Shown here piece by piece: positions 6,870-14,916 of a stretch of DNA of 21,500 nt. A program made the position numbers and the translations under genes. Under the pieces are notes generated by a model that saw only the letters and a program-made list of their open reading frames with translations, did no database searches and was not told where the DNA came from. The stretch lies in the NCBI GenBank assembly GCA_031555145.1, contig JAVBUR010000119.1, positions 1 to 21,500 of the forward strand, written 5' to 3'. The stretch is from JAJDIA01 sp031555145 (GTDB taxonomy: Bacteria > Bacteroidota > Bacteroidia > Bacteroidales > Tannerellaceae). Numbering within the stretch: position 1 is the stretch's first letter; every line of letters begins with the position of its first letter.

Positions 6870-8477
6870 ATGAAAACTAAATTGGCTTTATTCCTTTCCC
6901 TCTTATTTCTCATAATAAGTAACACCTTCGGAAATAATGAGAAAAAGCCCCCCATCTATTACCAATCATTCGACCAGCCCGACACCACCTTCCATAAAGC
7001 CCTCGATGCCGTCACCCAATCCAAAGGACTGCAACTGGTATTCGCCCCCGCATACTGTGCCGGTCTGAAAGGAAGAGCCCTCGACCTGACAGAGCATACT
7101 CCTTTCCGGGTCCCTCTATGCCTTGAAAAGGGCCTGCTCCCAACATACGACACCCAAACCTCCTTCACCCTCCAACTATGGATACAAACAGAACCCGGCG
7201 CCCAACAGGGAACCCCCATCATGAGCAACAAAAAAAGCGGCGATATGAAATCCCCCGGCTGGACACTGGGCACCAACGACAACGGCGCCTGGTACTGGCA
7301 CATGAGCGACGGCCACACCCAGTTCAACTACGCACCAACCTGGCAAAAACAAGCCATTAACGATGGACGATGGCACCAATTGACCATCACCGTAGACAGA
7401 AAGAAGCAAGAACTACTACTCTACCTCGACCGCCGGAATGTAGCCATCTACAACATCGCCGGACTGCAATCCTTGGAAAGCAACCTGCGAACTGTCATCG
7501 GAGGAACCGACGAATACCAAGATTGGGATAGCCGCGGCGAATGGATGGCCTTCAACGGAAGGATCGATGAAGTCCGCTGCTGGAACACCCCCCTCACCAC
7601 CTCAGACATACAACATAGTTACGAACAATTCTTCCCCCAGACTGTAACCCCGACACCCACCCCCGACAGATTAAAAGTACAAGTCTGGAACATCTGGCAC
7701 GGCGGACACCGCTTCGGACAGCACGTCGGCGTGAAACGCACCATCGAGATCCTGAAACAAGAAAACGCCGACATTATCGGCCTCATCGAAACCTACGGCT
7801 CCGGCGCCATCATCGCCGATTCATTAGGCTACCACTTCTACCTGATCAGCACCAACCTGAGCATCATGAGCCGCTACCCCATCGAAGAAACAATACCCGT
7901 ATTCAAACCTTTCAACTCCGGAGGCGCCATCATCAACCTGGGCAACGACCAAAAGATCGCCTTCTTCGACATCTGGCTGCATTACCTTCCCGACGCCAGC
8001 GTGTTGGATGACCCCGGAAAACTGGACCAATTCAAGCAAGAAGAACTGAAAACAAGAGGATCAGAAATCGAATCCATCCTGAAAGACATACGCCCATGGA
8101 CAGCCAATGCCTCCCAAATACCGGTTATCATGGTAGGCGACTTCAACACCGACTCCCATCTCGACTGGTCGGAGAAGTACAAAACCATGCACAAAGGAAT
8201 GACCATGGACTTCCCCGTATCCATCTCCATGCAAAAAGCAGACTTCAGCGATAGTTTCCGCCAACTACACCCCAACGTCTTCATGGCACCAGGCTCAACC
8301 TGGTCTCCATTGATCAACGAAGCGGTCAATAGCAAGGAAGTCCTCCTCAACCGGATTGACTATATCTATTACAAAGGCAACAAGCTATCCCCCTATTTCA
8401 GCACCGTCCTGAACCACCATCCCGTATGCTGGCCTTCCGATCACGGAAGCGTGATAACCTATTTCTATTTGAGATAA
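6870..8477 (+). CDS. Exported LamG-domain plus endonuclease/exonuclease/phosphatase protein
   Basis: A 535-residue exported protein with two modules. Residues 1-21 (KTKLALFLSLLFLIISNTFG) form a signal peptide with no lipobox, so it is likely periplasmic or secreted. Residues about 60-255 form a concanavalin-like LamG/pentraxin domain (SFTLQLWIQTE, then GRWHQLTITVDRKKQELLLYLD, then FNGRIDEVRCWNTPLT). After a TPTPTP linker, residues about 270-535 form an EEP domain with the metal and catalytic set: Asn274 (VWNIWHGG), Glu307 (IGLIET), Asp424/Asn426 (VGDFNT) and Asp524/His525 (SDHGS). EEP enzymes cleave phosphodiester or phosphomonoester bonds in nucleic acids, inositol phosphates or sphingomyelin. 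Here the substrate is unknown, and LamG suggests binding to a glycan or other surface polymer. The gene is followed by a GNAT gene after 26 bp. Confidence 0.88.
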   Translation: MKTKLALFLSLLFLIISNTFGNNEKKPPIYYQSFDQPDTTFHKALDAVTQSKGLQLVFAPAYCAGLKGRALDLTEHTPFRVPLCLEKGLLPTYDTQTSFTLQLWIQTEPGAQQGTPIMSNKKSGDMKSPGWTLGTNDNGAWYWHMSDGHTQFNYAPTWQKQAINDGRWHQLTITVDRKKQELLLYLDRRNVAIYNIAGLQSLESNLRTVIGGTDEYQDWDSRGEWMAFNGRIDEVRCWNTPLTTSDIQHSYEQFFPQTVTPTPTPDRLKVQVWNIWHGGHRFGQHVGVKRTIEILKQENADIIGLIETYGSGAIIADSLGYHFYLISTNLSIMSRYPIEETIPVFKPFNSGGAIINLGNDQKIAFFDIWLHYLPDASVLDDPGKLDQFKQEELKTRGSEIESILKDIRPWTANASQIPVIMVGDFNTDSHLDWSEKYKTMHKGMTMDFPVSISMQKADFSDSFRQLHPNVFMAPGSTWSPLINEAVNSKEVLLNRIDYIYYKGNKLSPYFSTVLNHHPVCWPSDHGSVITYFYLR

Positions 8478-8503
8478 TTACAACCACAAAACCGGCAAAA
8501 AAT

Positions 8504-8959
8504 ATGAAGCCTAAAGTCATATCCATCAGAGATAATATCGGATATAAGGACACAGCAATCAAGTACCTCCAACAAAGCTGGCCTACTGTTCTGCCCATCC
8601 TATACGAAGACTCTATCAGTCACTGTATAGACGCCGCCAATCCCCTGCCACAATGGTATCTCCTGGAAAAAGACGACACAATAATCGGATGTGCAGGACT
8701 CATCACCAACGACTTCATCAGCCGGATGGATTTGTATCCCTGGCTATGTGCCCTGTTCGTGGATGAAAACCACAGAGGAAACAAATACCCAACCTTATTG
8801 CTCGACAAGGCGAAAGAAGACACCCTCCGAATGGGCTTCCATCATTTATACTTGTCCACAGCCCTGATCGGCTATTATGAAAAATACGGATTCAATTATA
8901 TCGGACAAGGATACCACCCTTGGGACGACGAATCAAGAATATACAGTATAAAACTATAA
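8504..8959 (+). CDS. GNAT-family N-acetyltransferase (151 aa)
   Basis: Acyl-CoA-dependent acetyltransferase of the GNAT fold. The acceptor-side beta strands (WYLLEKDDTIIGCAGLITND) lead into CALFVDENHRGNKYPTLLLDKAKEDTLRMGF, where RGNKYP (residues 91-96) is a degenerate version of the acetyl-CoA pyrophosphate loop. YLSTALIGYYEKYGFNYIGQGYHPW is the usual C-terminal GNAT segment. The frame is also open to an ATG at 8426, but that start would overlap the preceding gene by 52 bp and add 26 unrelated residues. 8504 gives the canonical N-terminus. The next gene begins 3 bp after the stop, so the two form a transcription unit. Substrate unknown. Confidence 0.85.
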   Translation: MKPKVISIRDNIGYKDTAIKYLQQSWPTVLPILYEDSISHCIDAANPLPQWYLLEKDDTIIGCAGLITNDFISRMDLYPWLCALFVDENHRGNKYPTLLLDKAKEDTLRMGFHHLYLSTALIGYYEKYGFNYIGQGYHPWDDESRIYSIKL

Positions 8960-8962
8960 CAT

Positions 8963-9994
8963 ATGCCCCCAAAACCTGTCCGCAAAACCATTCTCTTCTA
9001 CTTCTCCGGAACCGGTAATTCCAAACAGATCGCCTCCTGGTTCTCGAAATCGGCTGCCTTCAAAAGCATCGACTGCCAAACCTATGACATTGATAAAACA
9101 GACCTCCATGCGCTGCCTCCCATATCCGATGACACCCTTATCGGATTCATCTCCCCCATCCATGGATTTAACTATCCGCCCAAAGTCCTCCGGTTCCTCC
9201 GTCTTTTCCCTAAAGGCCGAAATCGCTTCTTCCTGATGAACACCCGCGGAGGCATCCGAATAGGCAACCACATCACACCCGGCCTAACCGGCATAGCCTT
9301 CCTCCTCTCCTCCTTCTGGCTACGAAGAAAAGGCTACAAAATCACCGGCTGGATCCCATTCGACATGCCTTCCAACTGGATATCATTTCACCCGGCACTC
9401 AGCAAGGAATCATCAACCTATATTCACCACCAAATGAAGTTGAAAGTTGAAAAACACGCCGATAAACTCCTTTCAGGCCAAACCGACTTTGTCGCCTGCC
9501 GCGACCTGTTGCAAGACATCCTCATCTCCCCCGTCTCGCTGGCCTACTATTACGCCGGACGCTTCTTCCTTGCCAAATCATTCTACGCCACAGCTACCTG
9601 CAACAACTGCGGACTATGCGAAAAAGCCTGTCCCGTAAACGCCATCACAAACAGCACAGACCACCCATTTTGGACATTCAAATGCGAAAGTTGTATGCGA
9701 TGCATGAACACCTGTCCCCAACGCGCCATCGAAACCACTCACGGTCTTTGGGCCATCCTAATCCTCCTAAGTTCTTTCCTATCCGGATTCTGCTACCTCT
9801 TTCTAAATCCAGACACCCCCTCCGGGCTACTCAAATTCGTACTATTCAATCTTATCCTTTTCACCATCCTGGGGGTATGCTACCGCCTGCAACACCTGCT
9901 ACTCAAAAACAAACTCATCCGCAAACTCATTCCCTACACCTCCCTGACCCATTACAAATGGTGGGGACGATTCTATAACGCATTACGCCTGTGA
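8963..9994 (+). CDS. EFR1-type flavodoxin-ferredoxin membrane protein
   Basis: A 343-residue redox protein. Residues about 8-190 form a flavodoxin-like domain with the FMN phosphate loop FYFSGTGNS (residues 12-20) and GFISPIHGFNYPP. Two [4Fe-4S] ferredoxin motifs follow: Cys213-x2-Cys216-x2-Cys219-x3-Cys223 Pro, and Cys241-x2-Cys244-x2-Cys247-x3-Cys251 Pro. Two hydrophobic stretches after them (about 263-282 and 289-310) suggest C-terminal anchoring in the inner membrane. This architecture is that of EFR1-family ferredoxins in anaerobes, which are thought to carry low-potential electrons, although specific partners are not established. All eight cysteines are present, so it should bind two clusters. 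It is coupled to the upstream GNAT gene (3-bp gap). Confidence 0.9.
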   Translation: MPPKPVRKTILFYFSGTGNSKQIASWFSKSAAFKSIDCQTYDIDKTDLHALPPISDDTLIGFISPIHGFNYPPKVLRFLRLFPKGRNRFFLMNTRGGIRIGNHITPGLTGIAFLLSSFWLRRKGYKITGWIPFDMPSNWISFHPALSKESSTYIHHQMKLKVEKHADKLLSGQTDFVACRDLLQDILISPVSLAYYYAGRFFLAKSFYATATCNNCGLCEKACPVNAITNSTDHPFWTFKCESCMRCMNTCPQRAIETTHGLWAILILLSSFLSGFCYLFLNPDTPSGLLKFVLFNLILFTILGVCYRLQHLLLKNKLIRKLIPYTSLTHYKWWGRFYNALRL

Positions 9995-10079
9995 AAAGAA
10001 GAATTAGATCCGTCTGGTGAACAAAATCCCCTCATTTACTCTTTTATTGTAACAACGATGTTTAAACCATATCGACCAA

Positions 10080-11894
10080 ATGCCATTCAAAAAGCTACTC
10101 GTTCCCCTACGGTTACTTTATCATGCTATCAGCCGCATGGTATCAGGCTTGGCCCAGTTGGCCATGCTGGTAGCAAGTTTCTGCACGATCGGTCTACTGA
10201 TTTACAATTTTGGATTCGGAGTAGATAAAGAGATCTATCAAGAGATCCATATTACCCTAAACAGACTGTTGCTCGTTTTCTTCATATCTTATATTCTCCG
10301 CCTGCTATTCAACTATAATCAGGTAAAGCGGATAAAAGGACGATGGCTTGAGTTGACATTATTTATCATGTTATTTGTTACTGTTGGTATGCACTTCATT
10401 ATCCGTCCTTACTTTGGCGGCTATACAGGATTGGGTATATTCAGCACCAATACCTTATCCTACATCCTGCTGTTCATCCTCAGCGTGATTGAAATATCAC
10501 GTTGGAGCCTTTATCTGCTCGACCGAACGTTCAACCCATCCCTGTTGTTTGTATTCAGTTTCCTGTTTATCATTTTGGCAGGAGCGTTTTTGCTGAAACT
10601 CCCCAACGCTACCGTCGACGGTATTCGTTTCCTGGACGCGCTGTTCACGTCTACCAGCGCCGTATGTGTAACCGGGTTGGTAGTGGTAGATACCGCAACC
10701 GCCTTCACCCCCTTGGGTCAACTCATCATTATCCTGCTCATCCAGATCGGTGGAATAGGCATAGTCACTTTCACCACTTTCTTCGCCCTGTTCTTTTCCG
10801 AGAAGTCGAGTTTCCATAACCAGATGGTTGTGCGCGACCTCATTAGCGGCGACAGTTTGAACGGTATTTTCCGAACGTTGATAAACATTGTGCTTGTTAC
10901 CCTCTCGCTCGAAGCCATCGGCACCCTGCTGGTTTACTTCTCCATACACGGCAAAATGGGTATGGACTTTTGGGACGAACTCGCATTTGCGGCCTTCCAC
11001 TCCATATCTGCCTATTGCAACGCAGGCTTTTCCACCCTTTCGGGAAACCTGTACGATCCACTTGTACGCACCAATTACACCATGCACACCCTTATCGCCA
11101 TGCTCATTATCCTTGGCGGTATCGGTTTTCCAATCGTGTTCAACTATTGGCGGCTGGCACGCCACTACATACAAAACAGCCTGCGGTTACTTTTCGGGCG
11201 ACAAAAAACATTCATCCACCTGAAGATCATCAGTGTAAACAGCCGGTTAGCCATGATCACCACCATAGTCTTGTTAGTAATCGGTACCGGTTTATTCTTC
11301 GGGCTCGAATACGACCACGCCCTGAACGGCTTATCGCCCATTCAGAAACTCGCCGTATCCTTCTTTAATGCCGTAACCCCCCGTACAGCCGGATTCAACA
11401 ACATCGACCTGACCACCTGTCTGCATAGTTCACTGTTTGTCATCATTCTGCTGATGTGGATAGGCGCCTCCCCCATGTCAACCGGAGGTGGTATCAAAAC
11501 AACCACGTTCGCCCTTATGTTTCTGAACCTTATCAGCACTATACGGGGCAAAAACAAAGTGGAAATAGCCCGTCGCGAAGTACGCCCCGAGTCTATCAAC
11601 AGAGCCTATGCCGTTGTCATGCTCTCCCTGGTGTGGCTGGCAATAAGTATCTTCCTACTTTCGGTATTCGAACCGCAAGCCGATTTGCTCACCATTATTT
11701 ATGAATGTGTATCGGCATTGAGCACGGTAGGATTATCACTGAACTTCTCACCTACCCTAAGCGACCCAAGTCGGATCGTCATTATTATCACCATGTTTGT
11801 GGGACGTGTGGGATTAATAACCATTCTGACAGGAATAGTACGCAAATTCACAGCCAAAAGTTACTCGTATCCCAGTGAAACAGTAATGGTATAA
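10080..11894 (+). CDS. trkH: Trk/Ktr potassium uptake membrane subunit (TrkH/KtrB)
   Basis: A 604-residue integral membrane protein forming the K+ pore of a Trk/Ktr uptake system. All four pore-loop regions of the family are visible: TSTSAVCVTGLVVVDTA (about residue 190), FHSISAYCNAGFST (about 307), FNAVTPRTAGFNNID (about 430) and VSALSTVGLSLNFSP (about 545). Each carries its selectivity-filter glycine. MWIGASPMSTGGGIKTTTFA in the third repeat is the gating-loop region. The first ~120 residues add three or four helices before the core, longer than Bacillus KtrB, and this may be a lineage trait. The regulatory TrkA-like gene follows 26 bp downstream, so the pair is an operon. No TAnnTTTG promoter is obvious in the 85-bp gap upstream. 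Confidence 0.95.
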   Translation: MPFKKLLVPLRLLYHAISRMVSGLAQLAMLVASFCTIGLLIYNFGFGVDKEIYQEIHITLNRLLLVFFISYILRLLFNYNQVKRIKGRWLELTLFIMLFVTVGMHFIIRPYFGGYTGLGIFSTNTLSYILLFILSVIEISRWSLYLLDRTFNPSLLFVFSFLFIILAGAFLLKLPNATVDGIRFLDALFTSTSAVCVTGLVVVDTATAFTPLGQLIIILLIQIGGIGIVTFTTFFALFFSEKSSFHNQMVVRDLISGDSLNGIFRTLINIVLVTLSLEAIGTLLVYFSIHGKMGMDFWDELAFAAFHSISAYCNAGFSTLSGNLYDPLVRTNYTMHTLIAMLIILGGIGFPIVFNYWRLARHYIQNSLRLLFGRQKTFIHLKIISVNSRLAMITTIVLLVIGTGLFFGLEYDHALNGLSPIQKLAVSFFNAVTPRTAGFNNIDLTTCLHSSLFVIILLMWIGASPMSTGGGIKTTTFALMFLNLISTIRGKNKVEIARREVRPESINRAYAVVMLSLVWLAISIFLLSVFEPQADLLTIIYECVSALSTVGLSLNFSPTLSDPSRIVIIITMFVGRVGLITILTGIVRKFTAKSYSYPSETVMV

Positions 11895-11920
11895 AAACAA
11901 ACAAATTAATAGCATAAATT

Positions 11921-12619
11921 ATGAAATACATCGTTATCGGATTAGGAAACTTCGGCGCCGTACTTGCCGAACACCTCACCCTGCAAGGACATGAAGTAAT
12001 TGGCGTGGATGAAGACATCCATAAAGTGGAAGAACTGAAAGATGTGCTTGGTACCGCGATATGCCTCAACTCACGCGACCGTCAGGCATTGCTCACCCTT
12101 CCCCTCAAAGACGCCGATGCAGTATTTGTCACCATCGGCAAAGATTTCGGCACGTCTGTATATACCACCGCCCTGCTTAAACAATTAGGTGTTGGAAAAC
12201 TGATTGGCCGCGCCTTATCACCCATCCACAAAACCATCCTCGATGCTATTGGTGTAGACGAATCCATCTCACCCGAACGCAGTTACGCCGAATTATATGC
12301 CGCCAAAGTAGATATCCCCGGGCTAATCGGCAACTACAAATTCTCAGATGAGTACAAAGTGATCGAACTAACCGCTCCCGACTTCATGATCGGCCTCACC
12401 GTCGCCGACGTTGACTTCGAAGGGAACTACTCCATCAAACTACTCTCCGTCAAGCGCCATCAACAACCCAAAGGCACCTTCACCCTCACAAAAGCAAAAG
12501 ACCTCATCTTCAATGAATTTGATGCAACCGACAGCGAACCCCCCTTTGAATTCCAAAAAGACGACATCATCCTGCTTTACGGCAAAGTACCGGATCTGAA
12601 AAAACTAATCAACACCTAA
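11921..12619 (+). CDS. trkA: Trk/Ktr potassium uptake regulatory subunit (TrkA/KtrA)
   Basis: A 232-residue cytoplasmic RCK protein. The N-terminal Rossmann fold (RCK_N, about 1-130) has GLGNFG (residues 7-12) and an acidic Asp30 (VIGVDED), fitting NAD(H) or adenine-nucleotide binding. The C-terminal part (about 140-230, YKVIELTAPDFMIGLTVADVDFEGNYSIKLLSV to DDIILLYGKVPDLKKL) is a RCK_C/TrkA_C domain. It is a single-RCK protein (KtrA-like), not the tandem form of E. coli TrkA. It would form the gating ring under the adjacent TrkH/KtrB pore and regulate K+ uptake by nucleotide binding. Confidence 0.94.
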   Translation: MKYIVIGLGNFGAVLAEHLTLQGHEVIGVDEDIHKVEELKDVLGTAICLNSRDRQALLTLPLKDADAVFVTIGKDFGTSVYTTALLKQLGVGKLIGRALSPIHKTILDAIGVDESISPERSYAELYAAKVDIPGLIGNYKFSDEYKVIELTAPDFMIGLTVADVDFEGNYSIKLLSVKRHQQPKGTFTLTKAKDLIFNEFDATDSEPPFEFQKDDIILLYGKVPDLKKLINT

Positions 12620-12642
12620 CTCTCACTTTCAGATAAATGCCT

Positions 12643-12650
12643 TAGCTTTG
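12643..12650 (+). promoter_or_regulatory. -7 element of the radical SAM gene
   Basis: TAGCTTTG matches TAnnTTTG and ends 16 bp before the ATG at 12667. It suggests that this gene has its own promoter and is not only read through from trkHA. Confidence 0.45.
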
Positions 12651-12666
12651 TCGTCAAAGGAATGAA

Positions 12667-14379
12667 ATGAAAACATTACTGGCGACACTCAACGCAAAAT
12701 ACATCCATACCTCCCTCGCTTTGCGGTGGCTATACGTAGCCAACAAAGACACCTTTGATATCCATTTCCGGGAATACACCATCAAAGAAGATATCGAAAC
12801 CATTGCCGACGATCTGCTATCGACCGGTTGCCATTGCATCGGCCTGGGCGTCTATATCTGGAACGTGGAAAAAACAAAAGACCTGATCCGCCTCCTGCGT
12901 CAGAAGAATCCATCTGTGATATTGATACTCGGTGGCCCCGAAGTAAGTTACGAACCCGCCCATTTCCTGCAAACCCTCCCGATAGACTACGTCATCAGCG
13001 GAGAAGGCGAATTTGTATTGAGCGAACTTTTGCATGCATTGAAGAATGACCTTCCCCTTTCCATTCCCGGCATATCCTCGCAACAAGCCATAAGCCACGA
13101 AACCGCACGTGCCGACTTGCAGAAACTGTCTGAGCTTCCTTCTCCCTACCAACTTCCCGAAGACGCAACCAATCGCACCAACCGCCTGCTTTATTTCGAA
13201 ACCTCACGCGGATGCCCGTACCAATGTTCCTACTGTCTTTCCTCACTGGAAAAAGGCGTTCGCTATTTTCCTGAGAACTACGTCAAAGAAAACCTCCTCT
13301 ACCTGATTGAAAGCGACATCCGACAAATCAAATTCTTAGACCGGACATTCAACCTGGACAGTAGAAAGACCCGCTATATCTTCGATTTCCTGATCGACCA
13401 TTACCGAGAAAACCTCAGTTGCCAATTCGAAATCTATGCCGACCTGCTTACCGACGAAACCATCGACGAGCTGAACAGCCGGTTGCCACAAGGCTTCTTC
13501 CGCTTCGAAATAGGTATCCAATCCACCTACGGGCCCAGCAACAAAGCCGTAAACCGCAAACAGGACTTTGCCCTCATCTCCTACAATATACACAAACTTT
13601 CCCAAGGCGGCAAAATAGACCTGCATCTCGATCTCATTGCAGGCCTGCCCTATGAAACATACGACCGCTTCATCCAATCGGTCAACGATGTCTTTGCCTT
13701 CCGTGCCAAAGAATTCCAATTAGGCTTTCTAAAAATGCTTCGGGGAACCCTGCTCCGCAAAGAAGCCGCAAAACACACCTACTCCTACCACGAAGAAGCC
13801 CCTTACGAAGTCATCTCCAACCAATATCTCTCGGCCGATGAAATGGCAGAAATACGCAAAGTCGAAAACACCATCGACACCTACTGGAACAAAGGACGTT
13901 TCACACAAACCCTGCATACCGTATTCGACACTCATTACCCTGCCCACTACTTCGAATTCTTTCTTGAATTAGCCCACTTCGCAAAAATTCGTCCTTCGAA
14001 AGCCCCTTCGGATACCTTTTCGAAAGCCCCTTCGCTGGAAGAAACCTACTCCATCCTCCACCAGTTCCTATTGTCTAAAGACATCAACCTCTTAGACACC
14101 CTACGCAACGACTATTACAAAAACTTCACCTTCGCCCGCCGTCCCACCTCCACCTTCTGGGAGAATACACTCGACAAGAAAACCCGCAAACAACTATTGA
14201 CCCACATAAGTGCCGACCACGATTTCCTGTCAGCAAACCACCTTTCCCCCTACGCCATCCAAAAACAAACCACCATCGACCAACTATCCGACACCGACTA
14301 CCTCCTAACCATCTTTCTGCCCGATGGACAAAAGCAACTAAGGTACCCGAATGTAACCATTCAGCAACGGGAACCTTGA
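12667..14379 (+). CDS. B12-binding-like radical SAM protein with DUF4080 domain
   Basis: A 570-residue protein. Residues about 1-135 have the fold signature of a cobalamin-binding domain (GLGVYIWNV, then LILGGPEVSYEP, then YVISGEGEFVLSELL). I do not see the classic DxHxxG cobalamin-ligand motif, so B12 binding is uncertain. The radical SAM core starts with SRGCPYQCSYCLSS (Cys183, Cys187, Cys190; CxxxCxxC), which binds the [4Fe-4S] cluster that cleaves S-adenosylmethionine. KFLDRTFNLD, FRFEIGIQS and DLHLDLIAGLPYET are further core strands. The region after about residue 370 (LRKEAAKHTYSY to YFEFFLELAHF) corresponds to DUF4080. The reaction is unknown in this family. An imperfect in-frame duplication (SKAPS twice) sits near residue 445-455. 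Confidence 0.88.
   Translation: MKTLLATLNAKYIHTSLALRWLYVANKDTFDIHFREYTIKEDIETIADDLLSTGCHCIGLGVYIWNVEKTKDLIRLLRQKNPSVILILGGPEVSYEPAHFLQTLPIDYVISGEGEFVLSELLHALKNDLPLSIPGISSQQAISHETARADLQKLSELPSPYQLPEDATNRTNRLLYFETSRGCPYQCSYCLSSLEKGVRYFPENYVKENLLYLIESDIRQIKFLDRTFNLDSRKTRYIFDFLIDHYRENLSCQFEIYADLLTDETIDELNSRLPQGFFRFEIGIQSTYGPSNKAVNRKQDFALISYNIHKLSQGGKIDLHLDLIAGLPYETYDRFIQSVNDVFAFRAKEFQLGFLKMLRGTLLRKEAAKHTYSYHEEAPYEVISNQYLSADEMAEIRKVENTIDTYWNKGRFTQTLHTVFDTHYPAHYFEFFLELAHFAKIRPSKAPSDTFSKAPSLEETYSILHQFLLSKDINLLDTLRNDYYKNFTFARRPTSTFWENTLDKKTRKQLLTHISADHDFLSANHLSPYAIQKQTTIDQLSDTDYLLTIFLPDGQKQLRYPNVTIQQREP
13995..14034 (+). repeat. Short in-frame direct repeat inside the radical SAM gene
   Basis: TTCGAAAGCCCCTTCG occurs at 13995-14010 and at 14019-14034. 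The 24-bp spacing keeps frame and duplicates the peptide SKAPS. It looks like a local replication-slippage event in the DUF4080 region. Confidence 0.8.
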
Positions 14380-14518
14380 TTTGTGGGACAATCATACCGA
14401 AGCAGAAGCACGCGAACATATACGCACTGCTGCAGATCGTTATCAATTTGCAAACACCGATCCTCTCGACGCCCTCCATTGGATTAACAATAGAAAGCAC
14501 TACATCAAAAGCAAGTAA
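14357..14518 (+). pseudogene. Unexplained open frame, possible gene remnant or frameshifted tail
   Basis: In the frame shifted relative to the end of the radical SAM gene, 53 codons run open from after TAA at 14354 to TAA at 14516. They read like real protein: GNLDLWDNHTEAEA, then REHIRTAADRYQFANTDPLD, then ALHWINNRKHYIKSK. There is no ATG; a TTG at 14381 is the only candidate start. It could be a displaced C-terminal piece of the upstream protein, the 3' end of a lost gene from the time of the toxin-antitoxin insertion, or a small gene with an unusual start. I do not recognise the family. Confidence 0.3.
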
Positions 14519-14545
14519 CAACAGAAATACAAAAGATATTATTGC

Positions 14546-14595
14546 AGATATATCTATATTTATCAATATATTTTGATTATATTATAGATATATCT
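14546..14595. promoter_or_regulatory. Two palindromic AGATATATCT operator candidates of the hipB promoter
   Basis: The perfect 10-bp palindrome AGATATATCT occurs at 14546-14555 and 14586-14595, 40 bp apart. Each copy is followed by ATATTT, making a 16-bp direct repeat. The second copy lies between the -33 and -7 elements and shares its last base with the -7 box. This is the expected place for autorepression by a HipB-like antitoxin. Binding is inferred. Confidence 0.6.
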
Positions 14596-14602
14596 ATATT
14601 TG
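14572..14602 (+). promoter_or_regulatory. Promoter of the hipB-like antitoxin gene
   Basis: TTTG at 14572-14575, a 19-bp gap, and TATATTTG at 14595-14602 form an almost ideal Bacteroidetes promoter. It ends 18 bp before the ATG at 14621. Confidence 0.75.
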
Positions 14603-14620
14603 CATTCAAATACACCAACG

Positions 14621-14914
14621 ATGGATCGAGATATCTACAAACAATCCGGCAGCGACATCATCCGGCAATTGGGGAAGCGGTATAGCCAATACCGCAAACG
14701 CATGAAATACACCCAAAAACAGGTAGCCGACCAAACTGGATTGAGCGTTTTCACTATCAGTTCTTTTGAAAATGGTTCAGCCACCGGCATCACCTTAGCC
14801 TCTTTCATTAAACTACTCCGGGCTATAGACAGTTTGGAAGAAACAGCCAAACTACTCCCCGAGCTTCCTGAAAGCCCGAAAGAATTATTTGAGAAACAAC
14901 AAAAAAGAAAATAG
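14621..14914 (+). CDS. hipB: HipB-like XRE-family antitoxin
   Basis: A 97-residue DNA-binding protein with an XRE helix-turn-helix, about residues 17-72: LGKRYSQYRKRMKYTQKQVA followed by DQTGLSVFTISSFENG, then ITLASFIKLLRAIDSLEE. The tail SPKELFEKQQKRK is typical of Bacteroidetes antitoxins paired with HipS/HipT toxins. It should bind its own promoter and help neutralise the toxin. A longer reading from TTG at 14600 is rejected, because that codon lies inside the -7 element. The frame ends in a lysine/arginine-rich tail only two bases before the truncated toxin ORF. The toxin is broken, so the antitoxin is probably an orphan that may still autoregulate. Confidence 0.82.
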   Translation: MDRDIYKQSGSDIIRQLGKRYSQYRKRMKYTQKQVADQTGLSVFTISSFENGSATGITLASFIKLLRAIDSLEETAKLLPELPESPKELFEKQQKRK

Positions 14915-14916
14915 AA

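Noticed and set aside
10497..11174. 225-codon minus-strand ORF inside trkH
   Set aside because: Antisense shadow of a strongly conserved gene; composition reflects the complementary codons and no domain is visible.
14376..14576. 66-codon plus-strand ORF before hipB (MICGTIIPKQKHAN...)
   Set aside because: It runs into the AT-rich operator region, has a shadow-like composition, and competes with the more protein-like frame at 14357-14518.
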